In this document: positions 36,261 to 49,100 of the stretch, piece after piece
Numbering within the stretch: position 1 is the first letter of the stretch
Layout: each line of letters starts with the position of its first letter
Assembly: GCA_019722365.1 (NCBI GenBank)
Contig: JADFUC010002194.1
Span: 174,134 to 238,133, forward strand
Length of the DNA stretch: 64,000 nucleotides
Reading direction: 5' to 3'
DNA from: Lithospermum erythrorhizon
Lineage: Eukaryota > Streptophyta > Magnoliopsida > Boraginales > Boraginaceae
Program-made: the position numbers and the translations under genes
The notes under the pieces: generated by a model
What the model saw: only the letters and a program-made list of their open reading frames with translations
Databases searched by the model: none
Told to the model about the DNA's origin: nothing

Positions 36261-37848
36261 TTTTGTTTTTTATAAATATCGAGCCCTTATTATGAACGTG
36301 TTCGTAATATAGAATGCGACAAGCGTGTAGCTTCCTACGAGGCCTACGTAGTATGCGCGGAGATCCGCGTGTTTTACCGTGAAGTAACTCAGGATTCCAC
36401 GGACGCCGCCTGTGGTGGATCGGGCGGCGGCGGGCGCCAGGCCGCGGTGAGTCTGGCCAAGTACGGTAGCTCGTAGATGAGATTCACGACAGCGCGTGTG
36501 TTGGGTTCGGTGAGCCGCCAAAGTACAAGCGCGCGGCGGCGTTAAACGTTAGAAAGAGCAAGTGGGGCAGGAGAGAAACGGTAGCCTCGCCGAGTCGGAA
36601 AAATGCAAACCGACAAGGAGAAGGCCAGTTCTCGCGTAGAAAAATGTGAGGTCGATTTGGCTAGGCCGGTCATCATGTCGCTAAGTTAAATAGGCGCCTG
36701 GGATCTCAGACGGCTGCTAGCCGCCACGATCTACACGGTAATGACGCTAAATTCGGATCATGGGTCTACATGGTACGACACCCACCTCTGCCTACCACAG
36801 AGCACGCCTTGAGACCTGCATATGCCCCATCACACCGATTTCTCCCCACATCCCCAACCCTCAAGACGAGCCTACCCCAAGATGATACTAAAGCGATTAG
36901 ATTGGATATTACATTGTTTAGATCGTGTTATGTACATTCAATTATTTGTGTTATGCACCTATTGCAATTTGCTGTGTTATGTGCTCAGTATCAGGTTATG
37001 CATTTATTACTGAACTATTTGTCAGGTTTGTTAAGGTTGCGTGTTTAGATAAGGCCGGGCGGCTATGTTTTGGTGTTGCTCATAGTCGAACTACCATTTA
37101 TTTGTCATCCTGCTTTTTCTCACAGTTCAAATGACCTGAGACGCAAGAGCCTGTGTCATGACTAAAAGAAAAATTAATATCCGTGGAGACTTAAGAATTG
37201 TGGACGGAGATTTATGAAAAATTTACCCAATTGAGACGGAATGGAGATTTCAAAGGAAGAAACGAGACGGTATGTAGACGGTTTGGAGATAAGATTTAAA
37301 AAGTGCACTTTCACATTCTTAAAGTATCAGGAATCTCATCTCACATACGGTACTGCATTGGCTTCAACAAAAAAATCATTAATTTATATCATCTTAACAC
37401 AATCATAATATGTTATACTACTCAAACCCAATCATAACCAATAACATGTTATATACGACTTTATATTGCCTTAACACAATCATAATCACACATACCACGA
37501 TTAGATCAGATTATAAGATCTTGTATTACCAACGACCCACCCATCACACGCACATACGAGAGGTTGCAACTCTGATGGACACTTTACCCTGCGGATATGT
37601 CGGAAAACGCAATATACTCACTTCCATATATCCACTAATTCAATATATTTACAACATCATCTCCAAATAATACTTTCTAAATATGTTCTCCACTAACAAT
37701 CGTGAATCAAATTGTAAAAACCATTAAATATTGAATAAATGAGTCGGATGGAGACGGCCTCGTCCCGTTTCCATTTTTAATCATGCTCCATAAGGCTCTC
37801 ATATTTAAAGATAATATTTAAAACCTTGACAACAATTCTAATTCTATC
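36261..37848. other. Unresolved repeat-derived sequence
   Basis: 36290-36700 is GC-rich with short ORFs of no recognised family. 37140-37300 contains several GGAGA/GAGACGG words, also seen at 41140-41280 and 42030-42204. No gene could be supported. Confidence 0.4.
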
Positions 37849-38235
37849 CCTGCCTCCTTTTGTATTAGTATAATATCAGTTACGCTTCAAATGGACCTCA
37901 CAATTTATCTCGCTCTTTTATTAGTATAATACACAAACTTTATTTAAAATGCAATTCCCGAATTTATCCCATGCCTTTGTATTAGTATAATATTTAAAAT
38001 TACAATGCAATTCCTCGACTTATTCCTGGCTCCTCCTTTTTGTACTAGTATAATATTTAAAAACCTATTTAAATAATTCCCGACTTATCCTGCCTTACAG
38101 ATAGTATAATATTTAAACATTATTTTAAATACCTCGACTCTATCCCTCGCCCTTTTGTATTAGTATAATATTTAAACCTTTATTTTTGTAAAATACACCG
38201 ACTTATCCCCGCTCCTTGTATTTAAAATACCAACC
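37849..38235. repeat. Minisatellite, about 61-bp unit, about six copies
   Basis: Each unit has TTTTGTATTAGTATAATATT, a TAAA-rich middle, then a CCGACTTATCCCTGCC-like end. Copies begin near 37860, 37914, 37975, 38037, 38094 and 38151. Copies differ by small indels, many of them extra C or T next to CG. Confidence 0.8.
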
Positions 38236-38399
38236 GGCCTTCAACTAAGTATGTCGAGGAAAACAAATTTCAAGATATGATTACGGCATCGCCGGACACA
38301 AACGTAGTCCTGACGGATGACCACCCGAGTGTGACGGCACAAGCACCTGACCAAAGGGTTTGCAGAAATCAGTAGAGACGGCTCAGGTTCTGAAGTGTT

Positions 38400-40700
38400 T
38401 TAGTCCGCTTGGGCGGCTCAGCCAATACTTTGGCCAGCAGATCATCCTGGTATATAATTTATCACTGTGATTGTGTACGAAGGAACCATATATGTTCTTA
38501 TCTCAATTGCTACCGAAAAATAAAAACTCCTAGAGATATCGATGTTTTCCCACCTTTGATCGGTCACGAGAAAGGAAGGAGTCATGAATGCACAGACCTT
38601 CGAAGGTAACAGAACAAAATTTCAACATGTGGTTGCTTTTGATGCGGACGAGATTAGCGATTTTCCGTTATCCGCCGATAATAATGGGAGGTTAGCTCGT
38701 ATTGTATGGAAAAATACCTGTGGAGCCACTCAAGCAGGTCAAAGATTGCTAGTTCATCGCCACCACCTTGCCGGTGGGATCCTTTAGAATGCAAAAAATG
38801 CCTTTATGAAGGGACACACTTATCCGCACTCAACGACTAATGGAGTCAGGGACATATATTTGCATGCCAGGTCGGGATCCCTGTACGTCTTCTGGTGAAA
38901 GGCCGGTCATTCTGCACCATGATCACCGGGTATACATCGCTCATCACAACTCCAGCAGCAAGTTTCGAGTTTGGTGCTATTGGCTCAAGACAAAAAATCG
39001 ACATTACGTACCTACTTCTGGGTGGCGCACACTGGTAAGAACAACGGTGAAAAATTTATTACATACCTGCACGGATGCTCCCGGAAGACGAAAGAGATAA
39101 ATGAACGGTCGAGGCTCGGGACATCGAGATTCATTGTTCGAGACCGTAGGCATACGCTGGGAAATACGTGGTGAAACATAAACCAAAAGCGATTTACACT
39201 TTGAACCCTGCACGTAAAGATTTCAGAAATGCAAGGCCCCGCCTACAATTACCCGATGGATACGCTTTCCAAACATTGCAAGACAAGTAAAGAATGTGAA
39301 CTTTGGAATGCATCAAAAAGTCAATATATTATTGTCCAACGCCCTCAGAGTACTCCGTCATCTCCCGCCAACCCCATATGGGAAACAATCATGAGCGGTG
39401 TTACTTTCGCGATATGTCGTGCCAGCTAACTCTAAATGCGGAACTGGGTGGAGTACTGGGCGCATTACTGTTGGTGATAATTTGTAAGATGGAGAAGATA
39501 TTCTACCTTCAAGTTTTTTGACGTGAACACCTAATGATACATTTGCCATATGAAGCTTTTTAAATGAGGTCCTTGGCAAGATAGATGGATGTACTTCTTC
39601 GAGTAGTTTTCACTTTATTGTATTTTCAAACTATTTCATAGCTTACCTACTAACTAACTCCAAATGTTTGTAGATATTACTTAGGCACGAAGAAATCGGG
39701 TAAGGCAAAAGGCACGAGTCATGGTCAATAGGCATATTTGGTCAAAAGAGGTTTCAAACTTTGTTCAATGTACTGCCAGGAAGCGGATCAAAACCAACTT
39801 AAATCACTTCAAGGCACGATGCACTGACCGGATGGATGACCCAACTCGCTTTGTCAGCTGTTTCTCTACATCTGTGACGCAAGCACGCTTTGTAAGGAAG
39901 CATAGATTGGGATGGAAGAACGGCAACACCGGCTTCATGTATATCTCCTATGCACATCAAGATACTTAAACTCTTCGAAGTGTATATTTTGAAGATCAAT
40001 CAATTTTGATATAATACTTAACTGTAAACGCATAACGCTTTTGTTTTAGGATCTACCATGATTGGCTCTTGATGACTGAACTCGACGCGATTGCACGCAT
40101 GCAGAAATCGCGATTTACCAATAATTTTCTACCGAATATTTCAAAAGTATGTACGGAATACGGGACACACACGGACACCCGAGAATTTCTTTCTTTATTA
40201 GGTCCTCGCACTGTAAATCAAAAGGTATAAAGGATACTACATCAACGGGTACTATTTTGATATCGTGCAGGCGATGGTAATAAAAGCACTTACACAAGCC
40301 AGGTCGGGCGGTTCACGCACAAGATGACGATCACGTCACTACTACATGGCCTTGGGAGAGATTCGGGGAGTTGTCGCATTTGCTTTGAGTTTTACTAATC
40401 GGCTCGGCCCCTTCAAATGTTTTTGGTTTGACATTAGCAAGTTACTCAAAGGCATCCGAAGAACGGAATGGTTCAAATCAAAAACACAAAAGCAGAGGTT
40501 CTAAAGACGACCTCGCTTATCCTGAAGATCCTGTGCACAACAAGCATACTATCTCCTCAAGTATGTATCACGCCACTGTGAGATCATAGGTGGAAAGCAA
40601 GGCCGCAATGAAATCGAACGCGAGAGCCGAAATAGCCGATTGACTCATACGCAAAATGTGTGATGTCTCCGCTTTAGATATCAAGATATCTTCCAGTTAA
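38400..40700 (+). pseudogene. Eroded transposase-like coding remnant
   Basis: Only short ORFs survive. At about 40355-40450 the frame reads GEIRGVVAFALSF...RLGPFKCFWFDI, which resembles the start of DUF4216, a domain of plant CACTA transposases (VxLFKCDWFD). Upstream short ORFs (38584-38787, 38840-39100, 39721-39969) are rich in basic residues and show no clear motif. Strand and extent are tentative. Confidence 0.3.
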
Positions 40701-40999
40701 GAACAACAACCTCCCTCGTATCGACATAAATCATGACGTTGTCGCGTTGTTGAACCGGGCGCTTTTGTCAAGAGGGCAATCCGACGCGTATCCGATCGTG
40801 TGATGGTTCGATTGACGAGTCGACTATCCCGAACGCCGTTTACGATTTAGACGAGAAGACAACTCTAAGACGATTAATAATCAAATATTTTAAGTTACAA
40901 GTTTTTCATATAGTAATTTGCAACTTTGTATTAAACTCATATCAAATGCACAACAGAGCGAAGGGTGTATTTTGTATTTATCAAGCTTCTTCATATTGT

Positions 41000-41880
41000 G
41001 TTCAAAAAACCGTGATATGTATTTATTGTTCATACGCGCTTAAGACGTGAGCTCGCTCTTGAACCAGATCTTTTTTTTCCGCAGACGCCTATGTAGTCGG
41101 ACGTGAGACTCGGCTTCAAATAAATGTATGCACTCTTTCCGTAACGGAGACATGATGGAGACAGGTGAATGCAAAACGGAGATGGATTTCGAGACAAGTT
41201 TTCAACTCTCAGATTTCCTCCTGAATAGGAAATTCAAAAAGTCTAATTTCTTTCAAAACGGAGATGATGGCTTACTCTGGATTGGCATGTGATTCCGTAA
41301 TTCATTCCCTATATATATATCTCACATTTCTCATCATCATTCCAACTATTTTTTCCCAAACCCACCACCACATAATATCATCTTTTTTATGTTATTAATT
41401 TCATTTCCATAATTTTATTATGTTTCTTCTAACATTAAATTTTATTTTATTTCAGAGGTCACTTTTAGGTAATGATTATACTTGAATCAATTTTTTTATT
41501 TCAGATGTAATTTATATATTTGTTAATATATTTGTAATTTATATTTGTTACTTTCATGTAGTGGGAAATACTTTTGCCAAGTAAGTTTCAAATGTAATTT
41601 GGTTTTTTATTTTAATTTTTAGTTGAATGTCGATGTTTTATATAAATTAATGTTTCTGATGTTTATATGAATAAAATCAAGTACGCTTTGATATTTATAT
41701 GAATGAATGCTCGATCTTTTTATATATGAATAGATGTTTAATATGTATTTGTTTCTATGAATTGTTATATTTATATGCTCAATTGATGTTTCTATATTTG
41801 TTTGTATGAAATGGATGAATTTTGGACCTTGGAGCATTTGTTTCATGATTGACGTGGTTTTTGTGGTGTTATACTGGCCG
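41000..41880. other. AT-rich spacer
   Basis: Contains TTTATATGAAT-type repeats at 41640-41830 and GGAGA-rich words at 41140-41280. No coding sequence seen. Confidence 0.5.
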
Positions 41881-42030
41881 CATGTTAATAACCGGGTCAG
41901 CTATAAAAAATGCAGGCCGATCGAGACGAGTTTGAATTTTGCCGGTCTTCCAACGGTGTGAGTCCTGCAGAGTTTGATTACTTACAGTGAAATCTGAGTC
42001 GGTCGCGCCGGCTCTATTCGGGAGCCTGCC

Positions 42031-42204
42031 TGAGTCGTGAACAATGGAGACGGCTCAGTCGTGGGAACACGGAGATAGTTCGAGTCGGGGAACAATGAGA
42101 CGGGCCGAGCTGGGGAACATGGAGACGGTTTCGAGTCGGGGAACACGGAGACGCATTTGGAGTCGGGAACATGGAGACGGGCTCGGGAGTCGGGATCATG
42201 GAGA
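42031..42204. repeat. GC-rich minisatellite, 25-27 bp unit, about seven copies
   Basis: The unit is close to TCGAGTCGGGGAACATGGAG followed by ACGG. Copies are graded: the best kept are at 42085-42180. The unit creates open frames on both strands (42044-42286 + and 41982-42482 -), which explains those ORFs without a gene. Confidence 0.8.
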
Positions 42205-42442
42205 AATGCATGAAGCTCCGTTATTGGAGACAAGTTGGAAATGGTTGAAGCCCGAAAATAATTGGCTTGGTTTCTCAGTCGAATGACGGGTAGTGATTTA
42301 GAGAGAGATAAAAGCGAGTCGCAGCCTCCATCCCGCTCCAACGACAACAGACGGCTCGGGAGATTTAGTGATCGGTTACATGCCTCTTTGCCCAGATTTC
42401 CTCTAGTAGAAAGACATGTGCCCAAAGTCCCCAGAGTAATAT

Positions 42443-42936
42443 GGTGGTCGTTAGAATACGCAATTCGTCGCTTGTTGAACAAAAAAATTAAGTCGCTTTC
42501 TCACGATTCGTGACGGGTTGCTCCACTTAAATGTAGAGTAAGGGGTGGTGATCAGCCACCCTTACCCCAACTCTCTCTAACTCCCTCAGTAGTTATGCAA
42601 TGTCTCACCTAATGCAACTTAACTCCAACGTAGTTAAAACCAAAAGTCTCAAACTTTTGGGCAAAATATAATTAGCATATAATAGATGCAATCAGAACTC
42701 GAAGCCCAAGCAGCATCTCCCAAGACCCTAAGGCCCCCTCCCGGACTAATGTTTTATACATCCCATAGGAGCATACTAGGACTTTGACCTCATGCACTCA
42801 AGTGGAAGTTTTTGCATTCTACGAGTAAGACACATTTACTCATGACTAAATGACCAACTATAAGTGCCGTGGTCATGTTCCATCTATTTCCAATATGGTA
42901 CACATTTTCAATTACTAAATTTTGCATTTTCCAACA
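42443..42936 (-). repeat. 3' LTR of the element on the - strand
   Basis: Paired with 44704-45236. The low-coordinate edge is shortened or diverged, since only a GGTCGTTAGAAT word recalls the partner there. Confidence 0.7.
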
Positions 42937-44703
42937 ACTCTACACAATCAAAATTAAATGAAAAGTTTTGACACATTTATTTAGTTCGGGTGATGATAAC
43001 CACAACCACCAACACTTGCATGTGATACGCAGACCTCGAATTTCCTCGTGTTTGCATGTACTATGCAAACCAAAAGTCTCGGTAGTCTACACCCCTGGAA
43101 CCATTCTTTTACCGGAGTACAACGACATGCTCACACATGTATCGACAAATACTCTCTCGCTCATGTCCTGGCTCATGGATGACACCGGGTTCCCTGAGAT
43201 GTGAGAAAATGCGCCTCCTCATTTCTCCCCTAAAGCGGCCTCTACTTTAGCTCACATAGTGACTTCTCCAAGGGGGGGCTTCAGAAGTTTGTGAAAAACT
43301 CCTTCGCCGAATAGATGTGCCTAGTAGCACTGCAAGATCAATTCACCATTCCCTTGTCAACCCACAAAGCGTTCACTTCGTAAAACCATAGAAGCGTAGA
43401 AAGTGCTGACGCTGACATCCCACCGTCATTTTATTTCATGTTAGCTTCCATAAGTGAGCTTTCTTCTTCTTAGGAATCGACACAGATTTGTGACCCTTCT
43501 TTGTCAAGCGCTGAAACATTTCCCCTTCTTCTCTTCAAGTTGATCCTCTAGCCTTTGGTTTCAGCCCTCTCTCGCCTCCTTTCAAAGATTCGATCCCTGT
43601 GCCACGCCCACAACATTAGCTTTGTTTCCAACAAAGGAATTTTTTCTCAAGCCATTTCCTTCCTATTGTCTTCCTCAACCAAGATGGTAAGACTACTCCC
43701 TTCTTCACGGTCACTTTCGCCATGCTTGGTGTAGCTTTTTGAAGTCTTTCCAACTGTGGGGGTAGTTTTTCAATGAGCTGTGCCCATTTGAAAATTTCTA
43801 CCTACAAATCTCCATTCTCTGCATGAATCATGGTAGAAATATTACTTCAAGTTCTTGGACTTGGTCATTCATCGATTTCTCATATCAACCATCTTGAAAT
43901 CAAGAAATTTCCCAACAATAAAATTTTTGATTCCAAAGATTCGAAAGTTCGTATTTATACTCTAAAGCATCCCACACTTCGCCTGTCGTGCAGTACTACG
44001 CGATACACCGAAATAATCCATCGTCAATCCATTTAGGATATAGTTTCGACATAAATATTCGTAGTGTTTCCATGCCTCGACCAAGAATAACTGGTGATGG
44101 ATTCCCCCCTCTGCCACGGCTTCCTCCTGGCCGTAAACCTCGACAAACTCGTCGCAGGAACATCATCCTGCTCCTCCACCTTTGAAGTTCGCCTCGCAGC
44201 GCCATCCGGCTTAGCCTTTATCGAGGCATAATCATAGTCAATCACCGCGCGGAGGCAAACAGTCCATTACTCCCACTGAGTGTCAAAGTTGCACCCGTAT
44301 CAAGGCAAACTTCCACCTCGAATAATAATAGATCCTAATCCATCAAAAATATTTCCTCAAGCACCTCGTGAGGTAATGCAACCATGTTCGTAGTAACAAC
44401 AACAAGAGCATCGGCCATATAGCAACGCTCAGTAGAAACATTCGGAACATCAATGGGTCTCAACACTGCGGAAGCCATCTCAAAGTTTCGCCATTGCCCC
44501 GCTGTGGAAAATCGTTTAAGCCGTAGGAAACTAACGCCGAATCGTAGAAGAATAACAGTAGAATCCTCGTGAGAAAATCAAACAAATAAAACATCAACCA
44601 AGCTCATGCGCAAAACACAATTTCCTTGTCCGCCAGATTAAGCCCCCGTCCGTATGCGCTGGTGAGACTTTTAGAGAGAGCAATCGGTTCCTGTGATACA
44701 ATG
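42937..44703 (-). pseudogene. Interior of the 42.4-45.2 kb element
   Basis: Short - strand frames exist, including MASAVLRPID-like (about 44480) with a later CLDTGATLTLSG stretch (about 44300). An RRTSKVEEQDDVP frame lies at 44245-44033. None is a secure domain; the D-T-G could be a retropepsin trace or chance. Confidence 0.4.
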
Positions 44704-45236
44704 GTTAGAACCTGAACTACCTTAAGCACTCTAAACGTTGTTCACCGAATGGTAGCTACAGCAGTACTCAAGAGCATTGTTTGCTCAGGCTTGGTAAAAA
44801 GAAGTCGCTTTCTCACGATTCACGGACGTAAGAGTTCACTTAAATGTAGTAGCAGGCGGGTGGTGATCGGGCCACTCCTTTACTCCAACCTTCAATAGCC
44901 ACTTCTAACTCCTCTCTAGTGAGTTAACGCGTGCACGCCCCCACCAATGCAACTTAACTCCAAAACGAAATAAAACCGTGCCCCAAACTTTGGGGTGCAA
45001 AATATAATTAGCATAAGGCACAGGTGCAACTGTGAAACTCGAGTTCAAGGAAGACTTCCCAAGACCCTGCACCCTCAAGGTCATCTCAAGACTCGCTATG
45101 GGAGCTTTTAGTATTTTCAACAGAAACACACATTTTACTCACATCACTTTAAAATTCAACTATATGTAGTCATTGCTCCATCTATCTTCCACATTGCAGA
45201 CATTTCACTACTAAATTTTACATTCATTTTCCAACA
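44704..45236 (-). repeat. 5' LTR of the element on the - strand
   Basis: Paired with 42443-42936. It is the longer copy and adjoins the primer-site-like sequence. Confidence 0.7.
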
Positions 45237-45570
45237 CCTCCGACTCATGGTCATCCGAAATGCCTCACCGTTATCATCAACAGTAAGGCTAAAGTGTCAA
45301 GCATCCAAAAGCCCCTTACCAAGGCTGCATGCGAGCGCCTCTTGTATGACCGGATCAAGAAATTTTAAACAGAAGCTAAAGCCAAAGTTTCCATTAATAA
45401 TCTCAGATATTCGGTCAACAAGTAATCATATATAAAGACATAAAGTTCACATAGTAGCACATAGTAACATAGTAATGAACGGCTGTAATATACACACTTC
45501 ATGCGCTTTAGTATATGCACTTTACCTATAGTCAATTCGAAATGGGGCCTTAGTAAGTATCATACGGGTG

Positions 45571-46103
45571 TGTTTGTTAAAGCTCAAATTTGAGCCGAAG
45601 TGAGCCTGGATGAATGACCTCTCAAGCCCCGACTCCAAGTCCCACCTCGGGCAATATTTTGAAGAGTGCATCGACTTAGGTCGGGGACACAAGTCCCGAT
45701 CACAAGTGGAAAGTGTATGTTGAGTTTTAGATCTCATTTTTTATATTATCCAAAAATATCTTTTTTTTCTCTCTTAACTTTTCCCAATTTTTTCTAAAAT
45801 CATTATACTTGTTCTCTTACTTGATTTGTATACTATTTTAAGCTAAATCTAGTGTGTAGATTTGTCGTTGAGAATAATCGATTATATTACTCAATCGAGT
45901 AAGCTTAGTTTGATAGACTTTGTAACAATTCATGTGAGATCATTATAGTAGATTCTCGCAGCTAGCCATCAGTGACGCATTCCTCGGTGAAACTTGTATA
46001 AAGATTTTGTGTTATTTCTGCATTTTCTTACTGTAGTATTTGTCTCTATAGTAGATATTAGACTCGTACGCTGACATTCCGTGTTAATTTTCTCCTGCAA
46101 CAC
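45571..46103 (+). repeat. 5' LTR of the 45.6 kb copia element
   Basis: Begins TGTTTGTTAAAGCTC. The first 190 bases are matched at 50219-50400. It ends CAACA before the primer site. Confidence 0.7.
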
Positions 46104-49100
46104 CGTATCGTAGCCTGTTGTAAGTTCGAATTAGATATAGTTTATTTGAAATTCAATGGCTATGTTGGAGCGAGTGCTCCACACACGTCTAGATAAATTC
46201 AACGGGTCAGCTCACCATTGGAAGACAATACGAATACTATTTGTAATGTAATTTCATAAGTTTCTTGAGTTGCAGTTCGCAAATATGGAGAGGTCGAGAT
46301 AGACAAGTCTTCGGGGTATGGTAAAGACTGCCATTGTCTGTGAACGTGGTTGCCAAGTATGAGACCACGACAAAATGCTTGACGATAGCTTGGATCAGAT
46401 GTAGAAACCGCCCACCAACAATGTACTATTGATGGCTAAATCAAGTTTACTTCGAGGATGTCAATACTCCGGAGCTAGCTAGCACCTAATGATTTCCCAA
46501 TAGCTTGATAAATCAATTGTCTACTATTGAGGTTAACTTCAAGCACGACCATGTAAGCAACGATACTATCGCATCTTTGCCGATAAATGGTTCGGTTTGT
46601 GGTCATTGCTAATAATTCTACGGAAACGGCCAACTTGGCGCTGCCCAAGAGCGAGCGTTCATCCCAAGTTGTAGTTCGGCAAGCACGACGGGGCTTTAAG
46701 AGTCTCGTATCAATATGATGCATATGTAAAAACTATGAAAAGTTGTCGCTATCAAAACCCGAGGTCCTTCCAGGGAGAAATGAGTCAAAATTCGAGTAAT
46801 GCATTTCCAGAGCGCCTGACGCTGCAAAGACTACAGTCACACATGTCAGCGCAATGAAAAGCGGCCTCACGAGAGAGAACAACAAAAACGATGTTAATGT
46901 TTGCTACGACATGCTGGATTTATTACTCTTATCCGCTGACACTCATAAATTCTTAGATTCGAGCATCATTTCATACTATACCCACTCAAGATAAGGCAAT
47001 GTCAATTATATGATTGGAGATTAAGGGACGGTTCATCTTGCTATAATGGTGAGCCACCAAGAGGGACGATGCGTGAACTCAAGTTGCTCTAACGGTTCTA
47101 CCCCGAAATCGACTACAAAGTGAGGCATGCATCAAGCGAAGCGTAAGAGCTGGCATTCCGCGAGTCATTGGATTTAGGATGGCTATCGAACGACGTACAG
47201 GAAGGCAATTGGAGAGTTTCGGGGCAAGAATGACCTACTCGAAAAGCCTAAGGATGTACTGCATCTTACTCGGAGTTCTCAAATGACAATAGCCGTTGTT
47301 GATAGCCAGAAGATGACAAGCCGTTGCACAACCGATTGGGTCAAGCAAGAAAGGTATAAACTATTTGCCAATTTGATACCCGAGCTCAAATCATGATCAT
47401 TATAGAGCTAGAGAAATTGCTGCCTAAAGTTGTACAAGGTTAGTTTTGTTGGATCGGGCGCTGAACCAAAAATCCAGGAAAGTTTGAAAGTTAGTTCACG
47501 ATGTCTGGGACCTCGCACTGCTGTTCCCTGCTGAGGTTCATCGTGACATGTAACCTTCTATCACGACGCGATTTAGAAAGTTTTGGTTTATTTCCCCTCA
47601 AGAATAAATCTCTAAGATATACGGTGTCTTCAAGAAGCTGGCAGCCTACGGCCGAGAAAAGAGATCGGCCGAGAGCGTAAGGTTTGAGATCCATAATGGG
47701 GATGAACACACCGATAGAGATTTCTTCAAACAATATCGCTACTGACACGGTATAAGTGATTTGTAAGACTATTCTAATGTAACGGAGTAGTCGGAGGGAC
47801 GAATGTGACGCCGAATTTAACGCTAAGTATTTATGGTTACATCATGGGTTTACCTCAAACGCTCGTCGATGTAATTAATAAGAATCTTCTTGGATAAATG
47901 CATTTAATTCTTCGCCTCTCCGAGTTTCAAAATTCTCAAGAGATGTGGAGTTCGAAGAAGGTAAACTATTCTTTTCCTGAAGTATTTCCGTTGTTTCGCT
48001 GTGATGTTCATGCTGATGCAAATGCTAGAAATAAGTTTAAGCAAAAATCTAACATTTCCGCTACTTTTAAATTCCCAAGATGAGAGTTCAACTAAGGTAA
48101 ACTATTCTTTCTTGAGTATTTGGTTGTTTAGCGTATGTTCATGTTGATGAAATGCTAGAAATGTTCTCAAGCAAAATCTAACATCTGCTACTCTTTCTTA
48201 TTGGTTACGGTTTCGAATCGATTAATGTGTTTGGCGATCGTAAAGAACCTAAGATCATTCAAGCAAGGATGTCTTTAATCCAACAAGTGTTGCAAGTAAG
48301 CGACGCATGCAGTGTCGAGACAAAGAAGGAAGTGGTGTTTCACAAATGAATAATGAGGAAAGTCAAACGCTAAGCAGGCGCACGACTCTGCCTTCCAACG
48401 GCATATCTTTAGACATCGTTCTCGTCAGTCAACTCTGAAGATCATTTTGCCGATATGCCACCTTGTAAGAGATGAGTTCGTATGGCACGTTTATGTAGTC
48501 CGATGAAAACATTTATTCGCTGATCAAATGTGAAGAGATCGTTCTCGTTACATGATCAAGAGGTGGCATTGGTCCCAAAAAGAAATATTAGAGTCACAAC
48601 CTGTAGAGGTATTCCTCCTCGGCTAACTTCTCGTTAACTCCGACATTGCAGCGCCTCGTTAGTTAGCGGTGAAGCTAGCATAACGCCATTTACGCAATTG
48701 CCTGCCGAGGCTAATGCATTTAAAAGAGAGGGAGACGGAGTCATCAGCGACAAACAGATATACGGGAGTTGGTTACCGCCGTGAAGCGAGAAAAATATTG
48801 CGTATCAAATGGATCTACCGAATCGGGGAAGAACATGACGGGGAGTAAACGCTACAAAAGCTCGCTTCTCTGCTGTATTGTCAAGGGTTCAAATGGGAAT
48901 AAGCGTATCGACTACACTAAAACATATTCTCACCGTAATGCTCACAGGACAATAAGAACCGGCTCGATCAGTAGCGTAGAAACTGCAGAAGTTCACCGAT
49001 GGATGTAAAAAACGGCATTTCTACACTTACGATCTGGGATGCAAGAAAGAGTTCAGATGTACACCTCAAGGTTTCAAAGAAAATTGTCCCAAGAACCCCG

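Larger units (their letters stand above)
32935..41990 (+). mobile_element. CACTA-like DNA transposon candidate (decayed, 3' end uncertain)
   Basis: A CACTACTGTAATACGC terminus at 32935 begins a layout that recurs at 57651: terminal and subterminal sequence, a C/CACC-rich leader (33200-33440), a long AT-rich block (33480-34700), then GC-richer eroded coding sequence. Weak transposase traces occur at 38.4-40.7 kb. A possible but poor 3' end is TTACAGTG near 41984. No target duplication could be matched. Treat the outer limits as a guess. Confidence 0.35.
42443..45236 (-). mobile_element. Decayed LTR retroelement, copia type
   Basis: Direct repeats at about 42443-42936 and 44704-45236 share AGTCGCTTTCTCACGATTC, ACTTAAATGTAG, AATGCAACTTAACTCCAA and the CCAACA end. 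On the - strand the LTR begins TGTTGG after TGTAGAGT, like a copia polypurine boundary. A primer-site-like TTGTATCACAGGAACC lies at about 44695-44710. The 1.8 kb interior is short for a full element and has no clear pol. Confidence 0.75.

Noticed and set aside
42031..42204. CRISPR-like array
   Set aside because: Units are directly adjacent without unique spacers, and the context is a plant nuclear genome.
41982..42482. 166-codon - strand ORF with Pro/Ser repeats
   Set aside because: It is produced by the 25-27 bp minisatellite, whose unit is open in several frames. No non-repeat coding signal continues it.
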